In this document: positions 16,390-24,655 of the stretch, in pieces
Position numbering within the stretch: position 1 is the first letter of the stretch
Layout of the letters: each line of letters begins with the position of its first letter
Assembly (NCBI RefSeq): GCF_003013395.1
Contig: NZ_PXZM01000063.1
Location: 1 to 40,479, forward strand
Reading direction: 5' to 3'
Source of the DNA: Brevibacillus fortis
Lineage (GTDB): Bacteria > Bacillota > Bacilli > Brevibacillales > Brevibacillaceae
DNA length: 40,479 nucleotides
Notes under the pieces: model-generated
Told to the model about the DNA's origin: nothing
Databases searched by the model: none
What the model saw: the letters and a program-made list of their open reading frames with translations, nothing else
Position numbers and translations under genes: made by a program

Positions 16390-17899
16390 AACCCTCCCGT
16401 TGATGGTGCAAGGGACCAGCTCGGATGCAGGAAAAAGTGCGATTGCAACAGCGCTGTGCCGGATTTTTGCCCAAGATGGCTACAAGACAGCTCCGTTCAA
16501 ATCGCAAAATATGGCGTTGAATTCCTACGTGACGCTGGATGGAAAAGAAATCGGCCGGGCACAGGGCGTTCAGGCGGAAGCAGCGGGAATTCTGGCGACG
16601 ACTGACATGAACCCCATTTTGATCAAACCGACACGAGATTCCGAATCGCAAATAGTCGTCAACGGCGAGCCATACGGGAACATGAAAGCTTTTGCCTATC
16701 GTACGGAATTTTATCACGAGGGCTTGCGGGTCATTGAGGAAGCGTATCAACGACTCGCCAGCACCTATGAGCGGGTCGTCATTGAAGGGGCTGGCAGTCC
16801 GGCAGAGATCAATCTGAATGACCGCGAGCTCGTCAATATGCGGGTCGCTCGTCTCACGAACGCGCCTGTCATTTTGGTGGCAGACATCGAGCGTGGTGGT
16901 GTGTTTGCCAGCTTGGTCGGCACCCTCCAACTGCTCGAACCCGAAGATCGGGACCGCGTGATTGGTGTCATCATCAATCGTTTTCGTGGAGACCTGACGT
17001 TATTGCAGCCGGGTCTTGACTGGTTCGAGGAATATACGGGCAAGCCAATTCTTGGTGTCGTGCCATTTATCCCAGACTTGTGGATCGACGCAGAGGATTC
17101 GTTGATTTTGCACCGTTACCAAGGTCAGCGTGAGACGCCGCGGGAGATTGACATTGCTGTTTTGCGCTACCCGCGAATTTCCAACTTTACAGACGTGGAC
17201 CCGTTTTTTGTAGAGCCGGATTGCAGGATGCGCTTTGTGACACGTTTGGAAGAGCTAGGTGAACCTGATCTGATTGTCTTGCCGGGCAGTAAGAATACAC
17301 TCGAGGATTTGCAATTTCTGCGAGAGACAGGTCTTGCGGCGGCGGTCAAAGAGCTTCATCATAAAGGGAAGACGTATATAGTCGGCTTGTGCGGCGGCTA
17401 TCAAATGCTGGGAGAATCCATTCACGATCCTGCTGGGGTCGAGTCTCCGTTGAAAGAGCTTGATGGACTGGGGCTCATCCCGATGATCACGACGATGGAG
17501 CAAAAGAAAACAACCGTATTGTCTCGTGGAGAAGCTGTCTTCGGAAAAGAAAAGCTGATAGTGGAAGGCTACGAGATTCACATGGGGCAATCTGCTTATT
17601 CGAGCAATGACTTTCCTTTTATCCAGATGGAGGGGCGTACGGAGGGCTATTGTCAGGAGGAGCGGCAGTTGATCGGCACGTATTTTCATGGCCTGTTCCA
17701 CAATGACCACTTCCGCACTCTGTTGCTGAATACCATCCGTGAGAAAAAAGGTCTCCCACCCATCACGGATCGCCCATCCTTTGTCGCTCTGAGAGAGCAG
17801 GGGTACGATCTGTTGGCGGATACCGTTCGTCGCCATGTGAAGTTGGATACGATCGAAGCGTACATGAAGGCTTTTCAAGAAAAAGAGGTGCAAGTGTAA
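16382..17899 (+). CDS. cbiP: Adenosylcobyric acid synthase (glutamine-hydrolysing)
   Basis: CbiP amidates the b, d, e and g side chains. The 505-residue sequence begins with the CbiP/CobQ P-loop region VQGTSSDAGKS and FKSQNMALNSY. IEGAGSPAEINL and DIERGGVFAS follow, and the glutaminase nucleophile C337 lies in GLCGGYQMLG, with GTYFHGLFHN near the end. The GTG start overlaps cbiA by eight bases and has GGAGGTGG upstream. It is homologous to CbiA but distinct in these motifs. Confidence 0.95.
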   Translation: MPKTLPLMVQGTSSDAGKSAIATALCRIFAQDGYKTAPFKSQNMALNSYVTLDGKEIGRAQGVQAEAAGILATTDMNPILIKPTRDSESQIVVNGEPYGNMKAFAYRTEFYHEGLRVIEEAYQRLASTYERVVIEGAGSPAEINLNDRELVNMRVARLTNAPVILVADIERGGVFASLVGTLQLLEPEDRDRVIGVIINRFRGDLTLLQPGLDWFEEYTGKPILGVVPFIPDLWIDAEDSLILHRYQGQRETPREIDIAVLRYPRISNFTDVDPFFVEPDCRMRFVTRLEELGEPDLIVLPGSKNTLEDLQFLRETGLAAAVKELHHKGKTYIVGLCGGYQMLGESIHDPAGVESPLKELDGLGLIPMITTMEQKKTTVLSRGEAVFGKEKLIVEGYEIHMGQSAYSSNDFPFIQMEGRTEGYCQEERQLIGTYFHGLFHNDHFRTLLLNTIREKKGLPPITDRPSFVALREQGYDLLADTVRRHVKLDTIEAYMKAFQEKEVQV

Positions 17900-18939
17900 T
17901 GTCAGTCATTTATCCGGCGATTGAGCCACGAAATCAGGAAGCAAGTGAGCAAACGAGACAGCATGTGGATCAGTTGACCAAGCCGCTTGGCAGCCTTGGT
18001 CGCTTGGAGCAATTGGCTATTGAGCTGGCTGGAATGACAGGTGAGACGATGCCTGTGGTGACACCGCCGGGCGTGCTTGTTTTTGCGGCCGATCACGGTG
18101 TAGCGCGGGAAGGTGTCTCTGCCTATCCGCAGGAAGTGACAGCGCAAATGGTGCTGAACATGGTTCATGGCGGAGCTGGGGTCAACGTCTTCGCCAGACA
18201 AATCGGAGCCATCCAAAAAATCGTAGATGTCGGCGTAGCGGTCGAGGTCGAAGCGCCGGGTGTTTACAACAAGCGAATCAGAGCGGGCACGGGCAATATG
18301 CTCAAAGAAGCAGCGATGTCCGCAGACGAAGCGACGCGCTCCATCTCAGTAGGTCTCGAAATGGCGGAAGCGATTATCGGCGAAGGGGCCAAAGTCCTGA
18401 TCGTCGGTGAAGTGGGCATTGGCAACACAACAGCCAGCAGTGCGATACTGTCTGCTTTAACCGGAGCTGATCCTGAGCAAATCGTTGGACGCGGAACAGG
18501 TCTGGATGACGCGGGGTGGCAGCGTAAAAAAGCAGTTGTTCGTGAAGTACTTGCGCTGCATCGCCCAGATGCAACCAATCCATTGGATGTTTTGGCAAAG
18601 GTCGGCGGACTGGAAATCGGAGCAATGGCTGGAGCGATCATCGGAGCAGCTTCTCGTCGCGTCCCTGTGCTGCTGGACGGCTTTATCGCTACGGTAGCGG
18701 CTTTGCTTGCCGTTCGAATAGAGCCACTCGTTGCTGATTACTTGATCGCGGGTCACCGTTCTGAGGAGCCGGGGCATGAGTTTGTCCTGCAAGCATTGGG
18801 CAAAGAGCCGTTGCTCAGCCTGAAATTGCGGCTGGGTGAAGGAAGCGGAGCAACACTGGCGTTTCCAATCGTGGAAGCAGCGACACGGATGGTTCGTGAG
18901 ATGGCGACATTTGCATCCGCAGGAGTAAGTGACCGATGA
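17899..18939 (+). CDS. cobT: Nicotinate-nucleotide--dimethylbenzimidazole phosphoribosyltransferase
   Basis: CobT makes alpha-ribazole-5'-phosphate from a lower-ligand base and nicotinate mononucleotide. The 346-residue protein has LTKPLGSLGRLE, FAADHGVAREGVSAYPQEVT, GEVGIGNTTAS and the C-terminal LRLGEGSGATLA, whose Glu314 matches the family catalytic base. Length is typical. The start shares one base with the cbiP stop (TAATG). The operon has no visible gene for making 5,6-dimethylbenzimidazole, so the base may come from elsewhere. Confidence 0.95.
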   Translation: MSVIYPAIEPRNQEASEQTRQHVDQLTKPLGSLGRLEQLAIELAGMTGETMPVVTPPGVLVFAADHGVAREGVSAYPQEVTAQMVLNMVHGGAGVNVFARQIGAIQKIVDVGVAVEVEAPGVYNKRIRAGTGNMLKEAAMSADEATRSISVGLEMAEAIIGEGAKVLIVGEVGIGNTTASSAILSALTGADPEQIVGRGTGLDDAGWQRKKAVVREVLALHRPDATNPLDVLAKVGGLEIGAMAGAIIGAASRRVPVLLDGFIATVAALLAVRIEPLVADYLIAGHRSEEPGHEFVLQALGKEPLLSLKLRLGEGSGATLAFPIVEAATRMVREMATFASAGVSDR

Positions 18940-19715
18940 GCGGCGCGGGCAAAGTCTATCTCGTAGGAGCTGGCCCTGGCGATCCAAAGCTGATTACCGT
19001 AAAAGGAATGGAATGCCTGCAAAAGGCAGAGGTGGTTGTGTATGATCGGCTGGCAAATCCAGCCCTGCTGGAATACTCGCCACAGACGGCAGAGCGCATC
19101 TACTGCGGCAAGCTGCCGGATCATCACACAATGAGACAGGAATCGATCAACGAGCTGTTAGCGGAAAAGGCGTTGGAAGGAAAAGTCGTCGTTCGACTAA
19201 AAGGCGGCGATCCTTGTGTGTTTGGCCGTGCGGGAGAAGAAGCCCAGCATTTGGCTGAGCGAGGAATTGCCTTTGAAATCGTGCCAGGAGTAACAGCTGG
19301 AATTGCAGCTTCGGCGTACGCGGGTATTCCGGTGACACACCGCGATCACGGCTCGTCATTCGCTGTCGTGACTGGACATTTGCGCGAAGATAAGCCGGAG
19401 CTGGCTGTAGAAAAATGGGGTGCTCTCGCGAATGGCATCGACACCGTAGCCTTTTACATGGGCGTAGCCAATCTGCCGTTGATCCGCACTCAATTAATCA
19501 AGCACGGACGCGATCCGCATACGCCAGTAGCCGTTATCTCTTGGGGAACACTCCCGCAACAAGCGGTGGTAACGGGTACATTGGCTGATATTGAGGAACG
19601 TTTGGCGCAGAACAGTCACATCACCAATCCTGCTATCATTCTGGTCGGTGATGTCGTGAAGATGCGCGAGAAAATCAACTGGTTTGAAGCTACGCTTGCA
19701 ATGGAGCAAGCGTAA
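18936..19715 (+). CDS. cobA: Uroporphyrinogen-III C-methyltransferase (SUMT)
   Basis: This enzyme methylates uroporphyrinogen III at C2 and C7, making precorrin-2 and pulling tetrapyrrole into the B12 branch. The 259-residue protein has VYLVGAGPGDPKLITVKG, VVYDRLANPALL, VRLKGGDPCVFGRAGEE and EIVPGVTAGIAASAYAGIP, all classic SUMT motifs. There is no fused CysG or HemD domain. The ATG overlaps the cobT stop by four bases. Although it acts first in the pathway, it is the second-to-last gene of the operon. Confidence 0.95.
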   Translation: MSGAGKVYLVGAGPGDPKLITVKGMECLQKAEVVVYDRLANPALLEYSPQTAERIYCGKLPDHHTMRQESINELLAEKALEGKVVVRLKGGDPCVFGRAGEEAQHLAERGIAFEIVPGVTAGIAASAYAGIPVTHRDHGSSFAVVTGHLREDKPELAVEKWGALANGIDTVAFYMGVANLPLIRTQLIKHGRDPHTPVAVISWGTLPQQAVVTGTLADIEERLAQNSHITNPAIILVGDVVKMREKINWFEATLAMEQA

Positions 19716-19742
19716 CAATGGAAAGACGAGGAGGGATCGCTG

Positions 19743-20378
19743 GTGACGCACTATGCCATGATGGTTCATCTACAAAACAAGCGTTGCTTGGTGGTCGGTG
19801 GAGGGCAGGTAGCTGAGCGGAAAATCGGAAGTCTGCTTGCTGCTGGTGCGGATGTCGCCGTTGTGAGTCCCTCCTGTACGGCAACTATCCTTGAATGGTC
19901 ACACGCGAAGAAGCTTGCAGTAGCACTGCGCCCCTTTACCCCGCAGGACGTAAAAGAGGCTGTGCTCATTATCGCGGCGACGAGTGATCCCGCCGTCAAT
20001 CTGGCTGTATACGAAGCGTGTCTTCCCCATCAGTGGATCAATATCGTCGATCGTCCAGACCTCTGTTCCTTTACCGTTCCATCCGTCGTTGCGCGCGGAG
20101 ACTTGCAGATTGCGATCTCTACGGGCGGGCACAACCCGGGTCTGGCGAAGAAAATGCGCCGCCAGCTCGAAGAGTGGGTGGGACCGGAATACGAGGACTA
20201 CACGCTTTTTCTCGGCAGCGTGAGAAGACAAGTACTCGCGCTTGCGGTGAGCGAAGCGGACAAACGGGCGATCTTGGCAGAGCTTTTGGACGATCGATTT
20301 TTACTATGGACCAAAAACGGTGAGACCGACCGAAGGGATCGGGAGGCAGAAGCGCTGCTTCATTTTACAAAAGAGTAG
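19743..20378 (+). CDS. sirC: Precorrin-2 dehydrogenase (SirC / CysG N-terminal type)
   Basis: The 211-residue protein has a Rossmann start, CLVVGGGQVAERKIGSLLAAGA, cited here only for its VVGGGQVA core near residue 17. IIAATSDPAVN and FTVPSVVARGDLQIAISTGG follow, all typical of SirC/Met8/CysG-B proteins. It oxidises precorrin-2 to sirohydrochlorin with NAD+. CbiX then inserts cobalt, so a chelatase role is not needed here. A GTG start is used, seven bases after AGGAGGG (19729-19735). It is the last gene of the operon and is followed by a terminator. Confidence 0.92.
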   Translation: MTHYAMMVHLQNKRCLVVGGGQVAERKIGSLLAAGADVAVVSPSCTATILEWSHAKKLAVALRPFTPQDVKEAVLIIAATSDPAVNLAVYEACLPHQWINIVDRPDLCSFTVPSVVARGDLQIAISTGGHNPGLAKKMRRQLEEWVGPEYEDYTLFLGSVRRQVLALAVSEADKRAILAELLDDRFLLWTKNGETDRRDREAEALLHFTKE

Positions 20379-20399
20379 ATCAACGCAAAAAATGGGATG

Positions 20400-20432
20400 G
20401 CTCTCACTAAGCTACTTGGTGGGGGCTTTTTT
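20400..20432 (+). terminator. Intrinsic terminator of the cobalamin operon
   Basis: GCTCTCACTAAG (20400-20411) pairs over twelve positions, with several G-U pairs, to CTTGGTGGGGGC (20415-20426) around a three-base loop. It is followed by six T residues. It lies 21 bases after the sirC stop and touches the end of the converging acetyltransferase gene, so it probably ends the 19 kb transcript. Confidence 0.85.
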
Positions 20433-21227
20433 CTAGCTCTTTAGCCAGAGCATTTCCAAATGCCTCCCGACTTCCACAAACCCAAGCTTGCTGTACATTT
20501 GCTGCGGTGTATCATCTGCATAGGTCGTCAAATACATATTGGTGGCGCCGCGTTTTTTGGCGTCCTGCATCATGACGCGAATGATTTCCGTGCCGAATCC
20601 CCTGCGCTGCCAGGCATCGAGAATGCAAAATTCCTCCATACGAACGAGCTCCTTATAGAGATGCCATTCACATGCACCGACTGGCTCCTGATCGACAAAG
20701 CACACATACGGTATGATCTCACCGGTTTCATAAATCTCTCTTTTCCGGTTCGCTTTACGGATAGCAAAATCAGGATTGATCATAACGGAATCATAAGCAG
20801 TAAGGCAGCGTATGCCTGCTTCCATGACGTCAGTTGAATCCCCTCGCAATACAGAGCATTGTGGATTCGGCGTCAGTTTATCGGCAACATCCAGAGGAGC
20901 TAGCATGTACAACATCGTATTTACTTCAAACCCAAGCTGGGTCGCAAAAGACACCAACTCTTCTGAACAGGTAAGCGACGGATGCAGTTCCAGCTTCAAG
21001 TGGCCGAGCTGCTGCTCTTTGGCATGCCGAAGCTCTTGCTCGATGTAAGCTAGCAGCCAGTCTTGAGTGGGAACTGACATAATTTCTGTATAATTATGGC
21101 TATACATGTCCGGGACCGATTCATCGCGGTAGACGCGCACTTGTGGATGCTCCGTTCGTGTAGAAAAAGCGAGGGCATAGCGCTCCTGCAACGTAAAAAT
21201 ATTCGTGAGCATTCCTTTATTCCCCAT
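20433..21227 (-). CDS. GNAT-family N-acetyltransferase
   Basis: The C-terminal half carries a GNAT acetyl-CoA site, QRRGFGTEIIRVM, followed by TNMYLTTYADDTPQQMYSKLGF (cited for its YSKLGF end), the usual GNAT beta-bulge and Tyr helix. The N-terminal half (about 1-110) is unlike standard GNAT sequence and may be a divergent first GNAT repeat or a substrate domain. The substrate is unknown. The assigned ATG at 21227 has only a poor ribosome binding site; a second in-frame ATG at 21212 has GGGGA eight bases upstream and may be the true start. It converges on the cobalamin operon and has no obvious link to it. Confidence 0.8.
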   Translation of the reverse strand: MGNKGMLTNIFTLQERYALAFSTRTEHPQVRVYRDESVPDMYSHNYTEIMSVPTQDWLLAYIEQELRHAKEQQLGHLKLELHPSLTCSEELVSFATQLGFEVNTMLYMLAPLDVADKLTPNPQCSVLRGDSTDVMEAGIRCLTAYDSVMINPDFAIRKANRKREIYETGEIIPYVCFVDQEPVGACEWHLYKELVRMEEFCILDAWQRRGFGTEIIRVMMQDAKKRGATNMYLTTYADDTPQQMYSKLGFVEVGRHLEMLWLKS

Positions 21228-21302
21228 TTCCTGATATCGTGATAGTTGTTTGAATACTTGTCTTCAATAGAGTAAGACATTTTCCTAAAGGAGGAAACGA
21301 AA

Positions 21303-21998
21303 ATGTCGGATGCTTTTCAAATCGGCCCCTTATTGTTGAAAATGAGTATGCTGGCGGTCATTGTTTCTCTTTCGCTTGGCTTTGTCGCTATTTCCGCTCA
21401 GCTAAAACATAACAGGGAAATAAAATCAGCCGTTATTGAGCTGTTGAGTAATGCACTGGTGCTGGCATTTCTTGTTTGGAAGTTCAGCTACGTTCTGTTT
21501 CATTTTTCGAAAGTGGTGGAAAATCCCTCATCCATTCTCTATTTTTCCGGGGGAGAAAACGGAGCTATGTTGGCAGTCGTGGCAGTTGGCGTGTATCTCA
21601 CCAAGACGGTACGCAAAAAAGCGATTCCTGTTCATTTCGTCGCCTTGGGAATGGCAACAGGCTTTCTCGCTGCAACAGGCGTTTACCATCTGCTCACGGT
21701 CATTTTAGAACAGAACAGCATGTGGTATCACGTACAGCAGGTCGCTATATGTGCCTTCTTTCTTTGGTGGTTACATCGGGAAAAGGAAGGACTCATTCAT
21801 CTGGCAGCTTGGCTTGCACCCGTGATGTGGTTTGCCATTAGCCAAGTCTATGTGCACTTTTTTGTTACGAATCGAGAGGCTGTGTTTGCAGGACTTACCC
21901 GCGATCAACTCATGTACTATGCATTCGCTCTTTTGCTGCTCTTTTTATCCAGACGAGTGAAGCCGATAGGGGGAACGACCGATGAAGAAACGTCATAA
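21303..21998 (+). CDS. Polytopic membrane protein paired with a thioredoxin-like protein
   Basis: The 231-residue protein is hydrophobic throughout, with about six or seven likely membrane helices and short basic loops. I do not recognise the family with certainty. Segments such as VENPSSILYFSGGENGAML and the helix order faintly recall prolipoprotein diacylglyceryl transferase (Lgt), but its catalytic residues are not evident. AAAGGAGG precedes the ATG at good spacing. The 3' end overlaps the start of the TlpA/ResA-like gene by 17 bases, which implies co-translation and suggests a shared role in extracytoplasmic redox chemistry. It does not look like CcdA. Confidence 0.75.
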   Translation: MSDAFQIGPLLLKMSMLAVIVSLSLGFVAISAQLKHNREIKSAVIELLSNALVLAFLVWKFSYVLFHFSKVVENPSSILYFSGGENGAMLAVVAVGVYLTKTVRKKAIPVHFVALGMATGFLAATGVYHLLTVILEQNSMWYHVQQVAICAFFLWWLHREKEGLIHLAAWLAPVMWFAISQVYVHFFVTNREAVFAGLTRDQLMYYAFALLLLFLSRRVKPIGGTTDEETS

Positions 21999-22542
21999 TG
22001 GTTGGGCGATCGTTGTACTCTTGGGGCTGTTGGGATGGGGCATCTTTGACGCGGAATTCTTGAACAGGCAGGAACCAATCGCTTCCTCCAGCGAGGAAGG
22101 CAACGGACAGATTGGAATTGAGAAAGGAAATACCGCTCCGGATTTTGAACTGCAGCAGATAGGTGGCGGTACGGTCAAGCTGTCCGATTTGCGGGGGAAA
22201 AAAGTCATTCTCAATCTGTGGGCGACGTGGTGTCCTCCTTGCCGTGCAGAAATGCCGGACATGCAGCGTTACTACGAAGAGAACAAGGAAGAAGGCGTAG
22301 TTATACTCGGGGTCAATTTGACCGATACGGAAGCGAGTCCAGAAGCGGTGGCGGATTTTGTGAAGTTGTATGGCATTACCTTCCCGATCTTGCTCGATCC
22401 TGAAAAAGAAGTGGCGAATGTGTACAAAGCCATTTCCATTCCAACCAGCTACATCATTGATTCGAGCGGTGTCATCCAGAATAAATACATCGGCCCAATG
22501 AATGAAGAAACCATGGAGAACATGTTGTCTGCGATCCAATAG
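21982..22542 (+). CDS. TlpA/ResA-family thiol-disulfide oxidoreductase, membrane-anchored
   Basis: The 186-residue protein has a basic N-terminus and one hydrophobic anchor (about residues 8-24). A thioredoxin fold follows, with the active site WCPPC at C84-C87 in LNLWATWCPPCRAEMP. GNTAPDFELQQIGG at about residue 50 and IPTSYIIDSSG with the conserved cis-Pro at about 155 are typical. It should act outside the membrane, reducing disulfides in apocytochrome c (ResA) or spore-envelope proteins (StoA). The sequence alone does not say which. It overlaps the upstream membrane-protein gene. Confidence 0.88.
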   Translation: MKKRHNGWAIVVLLGLLGWGIFDAEFLNRQEPIASSSEEGNGQIGIEKGNTAPDFELQQIGGGTVKLSDLRGKKVILNLWATWCPPCRAEMPDMQRYYEENKEEGVVILGVNLTDTEASPEAVADFVKLYGITFPILLDPEKEVANVYKAISIPTSYIIDSSGVIQNKYIGPMNEETMENMLSAIQ

Positions 22543-22573
22543 AAAAACCGACAGCAGGCATATCTGCTGTCGG
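22543..22573 (-). terminator. Terminator of the khtTU-like operon
   Basis: CCGACAGCAG (22548-22557) and CTGCTGTCGG (22564-22573) form a perfect ten-pair stem around a six-base loop. On the minus strand the stem is followed by five T residues (22547-22543), so it terminates the leftward antiporter transcript. On the plus strand no T-run follows, though the stem may still protect the 3' end of the thioredoxin-like mRNA. Confidence 0.75.
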
Positions 22574-22590
22574 TAGTCACGTCCCTCTTA

Positions 22591-23829
22591 TTATCCAGTG
22601 TCTGCTTTGTTTTCTGGTTCTTTAATTGGTGCCTTTCGATCCAGACGAAACACAGCATTGAGCAGCTTGTAAATATGCTTGGATTCCTTGGTCAACAAGG
22701 GACCTAAAATGGCGAGAATCAAAACGTAAAGAGCCGCAAATGGTTGCAAAATTTCCATGAGTGCGCCCGCTTTTCCGAGATTAGCCATGATGATGGAGAA
22801 CTCACCGCGAGATACGATGGTCAGTCCAATATTGGTAGAAGCCTTTGGAGACAATCCGGCACTTCGTCCAGCCAAAAGTCCGGCGACGACGTTTCCGAAA
22901 AGCGTGATGGCAACTGCACCAATGGACAACCATACGGCTCCACCTAATGACAATGGATCAATTGTCAAACCGAAGCTGAAGAAGAACATGGCTCCGAAGA
23001 AGTCACGAAACGGCAGGATAAGGTGCTCGATGCGCTTCATGTGTTGTGTTTCTGCCAGGACGAGACCTACGAGCAAGGCTCCGATGGCTTCGGCCACATG
23101 GATCGTTTCGGAAAAACCCGCAATCAGAAACAGAGCGGCAAACACCGTAATCATAAACACTTCGTTTGATTTGATGTTCAATGCCCGATTCAGGAAAGGT
23201 ACGAGCTTGCGGCCTACGATAATGAGGAGAAGCATGTAGCCGAGTGCAATCAATGCGGATGAGAGTACGCCGGTAAGAGAGGTTGCACCGCTTAATACTA
23301 ATCCGGACACAATCGATATATAGACGGCTAAGAATATGTCTTCGAACATGATGATCCCCAAGATCATCTCTGTTTCGCGATTTGCTGTACGTTTGAGATC
23401 CACCAGTACTTTTGCCACGATGGCGCTGGAGGAAATAGTGGTAATACCGGCGATAATCAATACCTCTTTGAGAGGGAAGCCAGCGGCCCAACCAAATACG
23501 AGGCCGAGGGTAAAGTTAATCACGATGTAGATCGTGCCGCCAATGGCAATGGAACGACCAGCCTTGATCAGGCGACCTACTGAAAATTCTAGTCCGAGGT
23601 AAAACAACAGGAAGAGTACGCCAAGTCTGCCCATAAATTCGATGAGCGGGGCGCTTTCAATAAAGCGAAGATCAAACAATCCGAGGTCGGGAGCGTGTGG
23701 ACCCACGATCATCCCGACGAGAATGTAGAAGGGTACGATGGAGAATTTTAACTTCATAGAGAGGAACCCCGCGATTGCTATGAGTGCGAGGGCAAGACCG
23801 ACTTCAAAAACGACGTGCTCCAATATCAC
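22591..23829 (-). CDS. khtU: CPA2-family K+/H+ antiporter membrane subunit (KhtU-like)
   Basis: This 412-residue protein has about twelve hydrophobic segments and CPA2 motifs: a glycine- and proline-rich second helix (VGMIVGPHAPDLG), LFYLGLEFS, and the discontinuous helix region ISSSAIVAKVL. FEDIFLAVYIS resembles the conserved ED-containing transport-site helix of KefB-type antiporters. It lacks a C-terminal RCK domain; the separate KhtT-like subunit next door would supply regulation. A GTG start overlaps the upstream gene stop (GTGA). By homology with Bacillus subtilis KhtTU it should export K+ (or NH4+) in exchange for H+. Confidence 0.88.
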   Translation of the reverse strand: MILEHVVFEVGLALALIAIAGFLSMKLKFSIVPFYILVGMIVGPHAPDLGLFDLRFIESAPLIEFMGRLGVLFLLFYLGLEFSVGRLIKAGRSIAIGGTIYIVINFTLGLVFGWAAGFPLKEVLIIAGITTISSSAIVAKVLVDLKRTANRETEMILGIIMFEDIFLAVYISIVSGLVLSGATSLTGVLSSALIALGYMLLLIIVGRKLVPFLNRALNIKSNEVFMITVFAALFLIAGFSETIHVAEAIGALLVGLVLAETQHMKRIEHLILPFRDFFGAMFFFSFGLTIDPLSLGGAVWLSIGAVAITLFGNVVAGLLAGRSAGLSPKASTNIGLTIVSRGEFSIIMANLGKAGALMEILQPFAALYVLILAILGPLLTKESKHIYKLLNAVFRLDRKAPIKEPENKADTG

Positions 23830-24323
23830 TCACCTCCGTTGCTGAGAATAGTCTTGAGAGCCTTCACCTGCTTCCGTTCACCTGCAACGACCAACGTAGA
23901 TCCTGTACAAAGGACATACTCGGGGCCGGGATTAATCGTTTGTTTATGGTCTTTTTCGATCACAGCGATGATGGTAGCGCCTGTTTCTTGACGAATGTTG
24001 AGTTCCCCAATCGTCTTGCCAATGGCGGGAGCGTTGGATTCAATCTTGTACCACTCAATCATGAGTTTGTCTAACGCAACCTCGACTGTTTCCAGCGCAG
24101 ATGGTTTGTACGTCAAGCCACCTACGATGGCAGCGATTTGTCTCGCCTCATCATCGTCAAGGGTAACCATGGAGATTGTTTCGTCCATATCATCACGGTC
24201 AAAGTGATACATTTCCCGGCGGCCGTCATCGTGAATGACGATAACCAGCTTGTCACCACTCCTGGTTTCGACCTGGTACTTCCTGCCGATTCCTGGTAAA
24301 TCGGATTCTCTAATAGAGAACAT
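23826..24323 (-). CDS. khtT: Antiporter regulatory subunit with TrkA-C domain (KhtT-like)
   Basis: The 165-residue soluble protein has an N-terminal domain starting MFSIRESDLPGIGRKY and a C-terminal RCK_C/TrkA-C domain (about 85-160) with IGKTIGELNIRQETGA and STLVVAGERKQV. That is the layout and exact size range of B. subtilis KhtT, which binds c-di-AMP and gates KhtU. The frame is open back to 24350, but the ATG at 24323 has AGGAGG about eight bases upstream and matches the family start. It is followed by khtU with a four-base overlap. No khtS-like gene is seen upstream. Confidence 0.88.
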   Translation of the reverse strand: MFSIRESDLPGIGRKYQVETRSGDKLVIVIHDDGRREMYHFDRDDMDETISMVTLDDDEARQIAAIVGGLTYKPSALETVEVALDKLMIEWYKIESNAPAIGKTIGELNIRQETGATIIAVIEKDHKQTINPGPEYVLCTGSTLVVAGERKQVKALKTILSNGGE

Positions 24324-24480
24324 GTAAGATCCTCCTTCGCGAAAAAACACGGTATTGGCATAGATAACTGCTCTTGATTCCCAGAAATGAGCAGCGAGTC
24401 GTCAATAATTATTTGGAATTATATCCAATCCGGTGATATTTTAGTAATAATCCCCCCTGTTGTGCGGATTATTGTCGACA

Positions 24481-24505
24481 TATAATACCTACATCCACTA
24501 TTATA
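24481..24505. promoter_or_regulatory. Back-to-back -10 elements of a divergent promoter region
   Basis: A perfect TATAAT lies on the plus strand at 24481-24486 and another on the minus strand at 24500-24505, in the gap between the leftward khtTU-like genes and the rightward 84-residue gene. Matching -35 hexamers are poor on both strands, so activators or the neighbouring palindromes may be needed. The rest of 24324-24655 is AT-rich and shows no ORF. Confidence 0.45.
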
Positions 24506-24510
24506 CACGA

Positions 24511-24555
24511 AATGACGTCATTTTTCTTCAAAATGAAACATTTTCATTTGAAAAT
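24511..24555. promoter_or_regulatory. Cluster of three inverted repeats, putative operator
   Basis: Three palindromes are stacked here. AATGACGTCATT (24511-24522) is perfect. AAAATG-AAA-CATTTT (24530-24544) is a 6-3-6 repeat. ATTTTCA-TT-TGAAAAT (24540-24555) is a 7-2-7 repeat that overlaps it. Relative to the minus-strand -10 at 24500-24505 they cover the -35 region and beyond, where a repressor or activator of khtTU would bind. No regulator family is recognised from the half-sites. Confidence 0.5.
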
Positions 24556-24608
24556 GACACACTTATAAATGGATAGGCATATTAACTTTCCTCTAAAACG
24601 CGGTCGCT

Positions 24609-24634
24609 CCTCTAGGAGTGGGCTTCGCTAGAGG
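24609..24634 (+). other. Leader hairpin before the 84-residue gene
   Basis: CCTCTAG (24609-24615) pairs perfectly with CTAGAGG (24628-24634) about 20 bases before the start codon at 24656. There is no T-run, so it is not a simple terminator. It may be a 5' UTR stabiliser or translation control element. Confidence 0.35.
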
Positions 24635-24655
24635 TTATTTTAAGGATGATGAAAC

